Assembly: GCF_004027225.2 (NCBI RefSeq)
Contig: NC_044277.2
Location: 90,780,283-90,844,282 of the forward strand
DNA: 64,000 bases
Source of the DNA: Strigops habroptila
Lineage: Eukaryota > Chordata > Aves > Psittaciformes > Psittacidae
Reading direction: 5' to 3'
A program made the position numbers and the translations under genes. The notes below the pieces were generated by a model. That model was not told where the DNA came from. It ran no database searches and saw only the letters and a program-made list of their open reading frames with translations. Below, one piece after another: positions 55,228 to 64,000 of the stretch (positions are counted from its first letter, which is position 1; each line of letters opens with the position of its first letter).

Positions 55228-57365
55228 AGGAGAGAGACGGGGACGCGGTGCCCGCCCGCTGCCGCCCGTGCGGGGCGAGGCGCGGACACCGCCGGCGGCA
55301 CAACGGCCTTAAGGGCAAAGCAAGGGCAGAGGAAATGGCACCTCCATGTGACCCAGCGGGCGGCCACCGCCTGTGGGAGCCCGCTGCTGCCGGGCGGTCG
55401 CTGAGAGCTGAGCTCACATCGTGCTCCCCTCCCAGCTTTCACCGCCCCGGGTGACGGTTGCGGACCGACGGCTACGGACCAACCGCCGCCCGCAGCGGGG
55501 GTGGCCCTGAGGCGGCCTCACCGGCGGAGCCTGGCGGCGCTCCTCAGCGGCTTTAGGGCGGCTGCGGCACGGCCGTAAGCGTTCTGTCTTCAACGTGGTA
55601 ACAGGCTAGCCTTTGGTCAGCTTGGGCTCTGGTGGAAACCCGCCTGAGCCTAAACCTGGCCCACTCCCTGACCAGCATCCTCTGGTAGGACTGAGCGTTG
55701 CCGAGCTCCTGGGAGCCTCAGAACTAGTTCCCCACCTGCTGCAGAGCAGAAGGCTGGCATGTATTTTCGGCGTTATAAACGCTGAGGAATGTGCAGCTGG
55801 TTGGTCATAGGAGAGCAGTTACAGCACCAGCCACCTGGAGCTGCCTGTGCACAACCATCTCCTATTTTAGTACGCCTAGAGAAGCAACATGCAGGTGGTT
55901 TTTTTTCTTGCCCTCCGTAGCATGGAGGAGCCTGACTTGTGACTTTATATCATCTGTTTTCAATAGCTAGCCACTGTTGGACACGCAGCCGGAAAACCAC
56001 CATAGCAACAGGATTACACATGCTGAGTCCATATATATCCTTTGGCACAGGGATCAATACAGTTCCCAGATACCATATGAGGTGACTTTCACGGCAGATT
56101 TGAGCCTTAAAGTCTATTTAATTGTGAAGTCAGTGGGCTATAAGATTTGGACTTCTTTGAAGACACATGAGCTAAGCTTTGCCAGTGTCTGGAAACTGAA
56201 GCACGAGAGGGTCATAGCTGGCTTCCCTTCCTCAGCCACATTGCAGGTTGAGGCAGTGCTCTTTTCATTATCTGAAAGTTGCATGCGTCTGGTCAACACC
56301 CTTGAATAGCTCTTTTACATCTCTTTGCCCAAGTGTCCCAGACAATTAAATGTGCCAAAGCATGAGGCCCAGACTTTACACAGCAGGCAGGGCATTTGAG
56401 AGCTTGCAGTTTTGAATGTGGTTTCCAGGAAGCCTCAAGGCTTCAGAACTCCAGGTGATGTTGCAGGAGAGGAGCCTTGCCACTGTGGGTATTTCCCATA
56501 GCAATATTATAGTGAAAAAGGACGCTTTAGAGTTAGTCTAATTTGCATAACAGAGGCCATTCGCTTGGTGGTTTCTCCACTGGCTTCAGCAACATAACGG
56601 AACTGCTAAAATTTATCCTTCAGACAGATAGCCACATCTCCCACCATTTACTGTTCAGTAATAAATTAACATTTTGTTCAGGAGCAGAGGGTACTGATGA
56701 GAATGGGTCCTGTGAAAGTGACATGCCTGTAGCAGAGGATTGAGAATGGAGAAAAAACAAATGCCTTCTGTCTGTGCCTGGCACCATGTCTTCTCTTTGC
56801 CCTCATGGCAGGCATGTGATGCTGAGAAGAAAGAAAGAAGCCGCTGCACTGCACTGTGAATTCGAAAGGTCAGCGCTGTCATGGGGAGTAGGAGATGGAG
56901 GCTAGCAGTGATACTTGTAAGCCCCAGAAAATCCATGCCTCATGCTGTTTCTCATTTGTGGTATTTTTAGTCTCTACTCACAGAACTCATGGTGCTATTT
57001 TTCTGTATCTGCTAATATCCAGTATTTTCCGCATGTACACATACCAACAGAGTAGTTGAGTCTCTCAGATCAGCTCTGCTATTGTGGAAATTTTACAGAG
57101 TTTGAAATCTTTCAGTTTCTTACTTCAAGATATATTTTCTGTAATTAAAACTATGGTTTCTTGCTGAATGACCTCCATCTTTTTCAGTGTCCTTTCTGAA
57201 GAATGGACACCAGAAGGAATGTGATCAGTAATCACATAAGTATTATAGCCAGAAATGAAGATCACCTCGTTATGTATCTTTGCTATTCCTCTTTACACCT
57301 GCAATGATCCCATATTACCTGTTTGTGCTATGGAATAAAGAGTTGTTCAGCCAAGCTATATGCAG

Positions 57366-57756
57366 TTTTGGTAACTACAGGCCAGTCAGCCTCACTTCAG
57401 TGCCTGGGAAGGGGATGGAGCAAATAATCCTGGAAAGCATTTCCAAGCGTATGAAGGACAAGAATGTGACTGGAAATAGCTGGCATGAATTTATGAAGAT
57501 AAAATCATGCTCAGCTAACCTGATTACCTTCTATGTAGAAATAACTAGTTCAGTGGATGAGAGAAGAGCAATGGATGTTGTTTAGTTTGACTTCGGCAAG
57601 CCTTTTGACAGACTCCCAATAACATTTTCATAGACAAACTGAAGTGTAGACTAGCTTAAAAGTTTATGAAGTGGACTGAACTTTTGGGTTCTAAGGGTTG
57701 TGATCAGTGACATGAAGTCCAGCTGGAGGTCAGCCATTTGTGGTGTACCAGGTTAA
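57366..57756 (+). mobile_element. Decayed CR1 reverse-transcriptase fragment
   Basis: The + strand translates as [20 protein letters not shown] and then KSCSANLITFY before an in-frame TAG at 57,583-57,585. Shifted frames continue with DFGKPFD (degenerate LDLxKAFD) and a GVPG remnant. It is a strongly mutated internal CR1 ORF2 piece without the 3' tail, so it was cut out or truncated on both sides. Confidence 0.85.
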
Positions 57757-58214
57757 TTGCATCCAACATTAAAAACACCCATGATATCTATGCTCAGTTT
57801 TCTTCTAATTTAAATAAGAACACTTTCCTCACTAACTCCTTGGTATTGAGAAAGGCTTTCAGTGATAACCTTAAAGTGTGAGCACATCTGAGCACCAGAA
57901 ACACCTCTAGGATGAATGCTTAATAAAGTTGACATTATTTACCAACAGAAACTCTGGTTACAGCAGATGCACAGCTGACACAACTGACAGCACATGCTGA
58001 CTTCTTTGCTGTGGTTCCTAGGAAAATACTATAGCCTCATGTAGCTCCATACAGACAGCCTGTAGCACAAATTAGCATGTGTGTTTAAGGAGTGTGGTGA
58101 GCAGTAGCAAAAGCATTGCTCAGCTGGCAAGTGCTCCCACAAACTGTCACAACTTCCCAGCAAAATCCCATATCTGGAAAGAACAACATACTGCAGGACA
58201 TATGTGATGAAGGC

Positions 58215-58335
58215 CAAATTGGAAGGGGCCTTGAGCAACCTGGTCTAGTGGAAGATGTCCCTGCTCATGGCAGGAGGTTAGAACTAGATGATCTTTAAGG
58301 TCCCTTCCAACCCAAACTATTCTGTGATTGTAAAG
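58215..58335 (+). mobile_element. CR1 LINE 3'-end fragment
   Basis: GAGCAACCTGGTCTAGTGGA, CCCTGCTCATGGCAGGAGGT and CCCTTCCAACCCAAACTATT, ending TTCTGTGATTG, are the last ~120 bases of a CR1 in + orientation. Confidence 0.9.
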
Positions 58336-59454
58336 ATCTTTGTTAAGGAGGAGCAGTATGTTTGATGAAAGAGCCTAGTTTTTGTTATGAGAAAGGTAAA
58401 TCACTTTTATTATTCTGTTTGAATTTGGGCCTTGTTTACACTGAGTAGCATTTCCCAGTGGATGGATCAAGAGACCTAACTCAGCAAACCCTGCAAATGC
58501 AAGTGGAAGATTTTTTTTCGCTGTAGAGATAAGGGTTTGTTTTTTTGTTTTTTTCCTGAACTATCATTAGTGTTACAGCATCTACATTAAGGCTTTGCTG
58601 GCTTTGATAGACACCAGAAATGGGAGGAGTGGGGCTGACACCCCTGCCTGAACACAGCTGTGCCAAGCAGAGAAGACTATCAGGTATGTGCATGAAGATT
58701 CTTTGTTTTGAAGTGAAGAGACTTGTATGCCATAAGTAATTTCATTAAATTCAAAGATCTTAGGATAGCCCACTGATCATAAGCTGAATCCCAGGCCCGC
58801 ACTGAATTCAGTAAGACAATCTCATTCAAGGTACAGTTTACTTAGGAGTAAATAACAGTATCCATTTTGATTTGATTTCAGCAGGTTTCAAATACTAATT
58901 ATAAGTAATCACAGCAAGTAATAATTAATGAGACTCTGACCTTCCTTGGCTTATGATATACATTTAGAGTCTGTCTGTGCCGATAAATAAGACGGACAGT
59001 GCCCAGTCTCTGTCCTTGCAAGGCAAGAGGCAGAGTGTGGCTCACACATAGCCATTAGATGCCATATGTGAGCTTCAAGGGGTTTCGCTCATACTGTGTA
59101 TTGGAAACAGTGTGGTGCTATTCCCTGAACTGTCCTCAGACTACTGGAGGAGTGCTGCCTGTCTAGGTTGTCCAACAAAGTGTGATACTAATTAAAGAGC
59201 ATGGACCGTTGCATAGTAGAGCTTATGGCCATGCACTGGGCCAGTTTGGTTTACTATAGGGCTTCACTGTTATGAAAAAGGTCTGTAGATTTTATTTAAA
59301 TGGGGCAAAGCCTGTTGCATACTATCCACTGTGAACTGGCATTTCTGTAAATTACATCCAAGTTCCACATGCTATAAAAGAAAATGAGATTCTCTCCATG
59401 GAAATTTTAAGCCATCTCACAGGTATTCTGCTGCTGCTACGGAGCTTTATATAT

Positions 59455-59752
59455 AGAGCCAGCCTCTTCTCAGTGGTGCCCGCTGGCAGAATGAGAAGCA
59501 ATAGACACAAACTGAAACAGAAGAAATTCCATCTGAACGTAAGAAAACACTTTTTGTCCTGTGAGGGTGGTGGAACACAGCACAGGTTGCCCAGAGAGGT
59601 CGTGGTGTCTCTGTCCTTGGAGTCATTCAAACCTTGACTGGACACAGACCTGGGCAACCTGCCTTGGCTGACCCTGCTTGAGCAGGGGTTGGACTACTTG
59701 ATGTTAAGAGGTCCCTACCAGCCTCAGCCAGTCTGTGATTCAGTGGTTCCAT
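59455..59752 (+). mobile_element. CR1 LINE 3' fragment, older subfamily
   Basis: CTTCTCAGTGGTGCCCGCTG, CACAAACTGAAACAGAAGAA, CAGGTTGCCCAGAGAGGTCG, CTTGAGCAGGGGTTGGACTA and AGTCTGTGATTCAGTG match a CR1 3' region in + orientation. It is more diverged than the copies at 38,198 and 49,021, so an older insertion. Confidence 0.9.
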
Positions 59753-62700
59753 ACATAAGTTTGTCAATACAGAGTATCTTCCCTTGCAAAATTTCAAGGG
59801 CGTTTAAAAATTCTGCTTATGCGGGAAGGGTCAAGACATTACCTCTTTTAACCCTGGTAATTGTGGGTGTTTTGGTTTGCTGCCCAAAGCCTGTTTGAAT
59901 AGGCACACTGCTACTGCTATATGAAAGAAATTAAAAGCACATAATTAATTAAAAAAAAAAATTAATAATTATCATATAACCAAAGGCATTTTCTGTATTT
60001 TCTGGGCTTTCCTTGCCATTTTTATGTTGGGTGGAAATCTTGCTACAAATTTTAGACTGGAAAAATGTTTCTAAGCTATGAGCATCTGGTAATGACTAGC
60101 TTTCAAACCCAATTTAATCTTTAGTTAAGGAAAAACTTAATAACTTTGCTGCCCTACTGCACCATCTACAGGCAAAAAACCCCCATGTTGTTGATATTAC
60201 AAAATGTTAGAGCTGTCTTAAGCACTTCCTTTAGTCATTGCATTTAATAAATAAAAAAGGAATTTTCCAGTTTTAATCTGAGTAAGTATGAGGGGTTTAT
60301 GCTTTTTGTGTTTAAAATTACATTTTCCACAACTTTATATACCTTGTACGCTTTGGCCAGGAAGTTTTGCTTCTGCAGAACTTTGGATCTTATTGTGGGG
60401 AAACAGAAAACAAGATTGACTTGGACCTTTATTGCATTTTAAGAGTTTAATGGGATGTAGATGAAAGCTGCTGCATTTATCAGCTGTCACACACTTTTTC
60501 ATAAAGACACCTGGATATGGATTATGATTAACATCGACTCAGTTGTCACCACTATGCATTTTTTACCCATAATTCCTCACTGGCTAAAGTTAAAGATATT
60601 CTTAAAATGACCTAGAAAATGCAGCCTCTTTTTCCCACAGCAAATAAAACCTTGCTAAATATTCTAATCTATCATTATGATAAATTGGGAAGGCAAAATT
60701 TAATGGCTGAACTTGTAAAATATGCACTAGTTTTGCAAGGCTGTTTAAAAAGTGAAGATTATTAGCATGTGAGGCCACAGTAGCTATTAGCTTATATCTA
60801 ACATGTGGATTGGGTGTCCAGGATATTTCGGTAATCAAATAGGACAAATATACATGAAACTGATGGATCAAACCTTATTCAGTGCCCTTCTCCTATTTAG
60901 GAAGAAAGCAGATCCTCTTCAGCTGCACTCTCCTTCCTGTGAACATATGAGTTTATAAAAAAATATATCCAGAGTAAACAAAAATGGAATACAGTCCTTA
61001 GAAGTGGTAGATAGATATATGCATTCTTTGTCAAGAAAATTAAAAGAAATTTAAGTGATTTTGTTCTCATAGGAGAACAATGGGCTAAATTCAAGATGAT
61101 TAATTTGATTTTAGTCTTGTATCTAGTGCCTTTCCTGGGAAACTCTGTGAGCAAGAACGTTAGTTGTCACAATGTGCATGCAGCACCCAGAGTCAGTAAG
61201 GCATGGATCCTGATTACTGTCTTTTTGCATTAGTATAATGAAGACTTCAAAAATTACTGATTTTTTTTTGTCTGTTATTCCACATTCTTGCCTGGAAAAT
61301 TATTATTTTGTATTTTGATTTGTGGCTGTCTCTCCCCTTTTCCCAACCTGCTGCCCAGCAGTGCTGTTTTCTGATGTTAAAAGACTTGGCGTGTTTCATC
61401 CCTGTTATCCGTATCTCAGTAAAGGCAGAAGTCACTTCCATACCTGGTTTACAGAGTGCTTCGGGACTCTTCAGGATAAAAGGTGTGATATAAATATAAG
61501 ATACCATTCATTCCGGTTTTTTCCGCAGCACACACAGTGCTAATAGGTTTTGCTTTCATCTTGAGCTCCCCTAAATTGTCAAACATTTCAGTAATACCAT
61601 GAACATTTGCTTCAGGCACTCAGTGTTCTGTTAGCTCCGTCCTTACAAAGGGATGGCTATTCTCCAGGCACGCAATTGACTCTCTTACTACCAAATGCCT
61701 CTTTCTTCTTATCATCCTCAATAGCTTCTCTTGCAATTTCCCTGGAGTTTCCTTGCTGCAGTCTAATCCTCTGGATCTCATTCAGGTCCCATTTCCCATT
61801 TGCCATGTCACTTCACCTGCAGTACATTGTAAAGGCTGTACTGATCCTGTATCCTGAACAAAAAGGACCAGTGTAGGGGTGTTTCTTTGGACTTCTAGGT
61901 CCTGTGTCTTTCTTTCTTCCTTCCACTGTGTTTAGATGGCAAAGGCTCTTCCTCTTTAGGCAGAGCACTGAGAGAAAAGCAATAATCAGCTTCCTCAGGC
62001 TATCTAAGCAGCACCTCATTCTCTTCTCAGAAAGAAAGAGGCAAAACACAATTGCTTTTCTAAGCCCTTCTGCCCAGGTCTGTGGGAAAGGGAATAATTA
62101 GCCTCATTAAGCTACAGGGCCAGCAGCCCCTTGCCTTCACTGCAATTCCCTTACTTGACCCCACTGTATTGGGGCTGCAGCCAGTCCCACAGTAAATGCA
62201 GCTGAGCAGGCGAGCTCCTCCCAGCTGTGGCCACGTTGCTGCTCCCTGCTCTTTCTCATGTGCTGCTGTGGCACCTACCCAAGGCTGCACAATTGGCCCT
62301 TAGAGAGCTCGGATGGTAAATGTGGAGCACAGTGGGGCATTTCCTCACACTCCCCCCTTTCATTCCTCATTATTTTGGCTCAATTATTTTTGCCTCCATG
62401 TTTCTGGACCCTCTTGCATTCAGCTGCAGGGTACTTCTTTTCAGCCTGACACACTGCTGTCAGGTAGTAATGTATCACTCACCAGAGCAAGAACTTGTTG
62501 AGAAAATCAATGAGCTGCAGTATCCCTGTGAGGCCAAGCAAACAAGTCTTGTGGAATTTGTTAAATGAGCTATGTGGGGCTACACTGTCATGTGGGGGAA
62601 AAGATAGGAATAAATAAATGGCTATAAAGATTCAATTTCCTGATCTTTGGAATTGATCCACTTGAATCACTGTCTGGTGCTCAGTTTGGCAAAAAGACAT

Positions 62701-64000
62701 CTTTCTTTACTTCTGATTATTGTCCTAAGCCTACATTTGGGTTGCGGTATAGCAGACTGATATCTTCCATGGCATAAGAGTCTGGCTTCCCTCACTTACC
62801 TAACTGTAAACTGGGGTTTACATCTATAGAAGCAGTGAGATTGTCATCATGTAAAACTCAGGTGTGCATGATCAGAAGGAGTCCTTGTTTTTCTTTTCCC
62901 ACAACTCAGAACAGAGCTCAGAAATGCAGAACCATTTTGGTATTTCAAACAATTTGATATTTAATCAGAACAGAAATGTGGCATGTGAAGAACATGGCCA
63001 TATATCTGAGCTTTGGAAGACATTAATAGTGAATTATGCTGATAAAGCACAGCTGTATTCTTATATCAGAAACCATGTGGACAAATAAGTAATTTGCCTT
63101 CATTAATTTCCCAATTCTTTCCTGGTGAAAAGTCCAGAAATGCTTAGACTACAAATCTAATTGCCATGACAAGAGTGTATGCCTTAAGAGATTGTATCAT
63201 TTATTGGGCCATCAGGCATCATTATGAAAGCTGATTTCTGCTTATGCAATGTTAAGACCCCCTTCACTGCTCCCTGCCCCTAGTCTCTTTTTCACTGGCT
63301 TCTAACAGGAAGTCTGGAGAAAAGAAATTGATAAAAATGTTGATGATAATTTTCTTATTAATTAGAGAGGAGTCTGAGTCTGTTTTTTGAATCTCAGCTG
63401 AGCGGGGCTGTACACAGCTGTGAGGCGGAAGGGGGAAACAGGTGCAATGTTAATTCCTTCCTGAATGAAACACTATGGAAGCCACAGCTTCCATACATTA
63501 CATTTCAAGGCTTTGTCTAGTTTGTCTATGCTACAGATGGAGCCTTTTCCTTATATACCTTTGATGCTGGAGCATAATGTGATTTTTAAATTTTGTGTTC
63601 TAGAGCACAATAGGGGACATAGACATACACTGAGTACATACATAAAAAACCCTATCACAAACAGCAAGGCTATAGAGTGAGGAAATTACTAGGAAGTGGT
63701 AGGACAGATTGTGATTCCAGTTCCTGGGAAATAGAGGCTAAACCTCAGCTGGTATAGCTCTCCTGCGGATGTAGACCTTATATTTATAATTGATCAAGTA
63801 CCTTTGAATGAGTCAAATTTTATTTCAGTGGCAGGCAGATCAGACGTCTTGGCATTGTTTTTTGTTGTGCAGCGCTCTTGACAAGTATATATTGGCTGGT
63901 ACTTAAAAATTCCTACTGTGTCGTTGAAACACTTCCAGGCATCACTTATTCAGGTGAAGGAGAGCTTAGCTCACTCCTTGTTTCTCATTCAGGTTTGCCA

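Larger units (their letters stand above)
54230..55600. promoter_or_regulatory. GMPR: CpG island over the GMPR promoter and exon 1
   Basis: GC-rich sequence with frequent CG dinucleotides, in clear contrast to the AT-rich flanks. It includes GMPR exon 1, the TATA element and ~600 bp upstream. A run of 16 G lies at 55212-55227, and CCG/CGG-rich runs at 54,950-55,010 fall in the presumed 5' UTR. Long open frames on both strands here come from base composition. Confidence 0.85.
55601..64000. other. Intergenic DNA upstream of GMPR
   Basis: I see no recognisable coding exon or RNA gene. Three decayed CR1 fragments lie at 57366-57756, 58215-58335 and 59455-59752. Elsewhere the sequence is AT-rich, with short random open frames. 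In human the next gene is MYLIP; none of its exons is visible here. Confidence 0.8.

Noticed and set aside
54802..55404. 200-codon + strand frame opposite GMPR exon 1
   Set aside because: It is opposite a real exon and its promoter in a CpG island, and its composition explains the absence of stops.

Overview
The window is vertebrate nuclear DNA and almost certainly from a bird. It carries CR1 LINE fragments with the typical avian 3' end (short ATTCTATG-type repeats) and two LTR copies of the ERVL-like type common in neoavian birds. It has compact introns and two genes that lie tail to tail, as in other amniotes. The LTRs argue against a galliform source, but the species cannot be read from the sequence.

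Left part (1-9.9 kb, + strand): the last coding exon of ATXN1 (ataxin-1) at 1285-1815. It encodes the end of the AXH domain and the nuclear-localisation / 14-3-3 / splicing-factor docking motif. It is followed by an 8.1 kb 3' UTR that ends at a poly(A) signal near 9888. The UTR carries perfect seed matches for miR-101, miR-19 and miR-130, a Pumilio element and several homopolymer and dinucleotide tracts.

Middle (9.9-15.0 kb): a gene-free interval with a CR1 tail and several minus-strand AATAAA hexamers. It is either intergenic or the extended 3' UTR of the next gene.

Centre and right (14,991-54,911, - strand): the complete GMPR gene (guanosine monophosphate reductase). It has nine coding exons with GT-AG junctions that join in frame to 345 residues, the usual length, with catalytic Cys186, Thr188 and Glu289 in place. 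Exon 1 sits in a CpG island, with a TATA element about 140 bp upstream of the ATG that also matches a MEF2 site perfectly. The introns hold two ERVL-type LTRs (one with an inverted 3' end at its 5' side), a 23-bp minisatellite, five CR1 fragments (one with a 430-codon open reverse transcriptase frame), and a very old CR1 relic.

Far right (55.6-64 kb): intergenic DNA upstream of GMPR with three decayed CR1 fragments. In human the next gene on this side is MYLIP, which would lie outside the window.

The two genes are not functionally linked: ataxin-1 is a nuclear transcriptional and RNA-binding regulator, and GMPR is a cytosolic purine-salvage enzyme. I found no new multi-gene system. The most interesting signals are the TATA/MEF2 element, the palindromic LTR, the CR1 abutting a GMPR splice donor, and the microRNA sites in the ATXN1 3' UTR.
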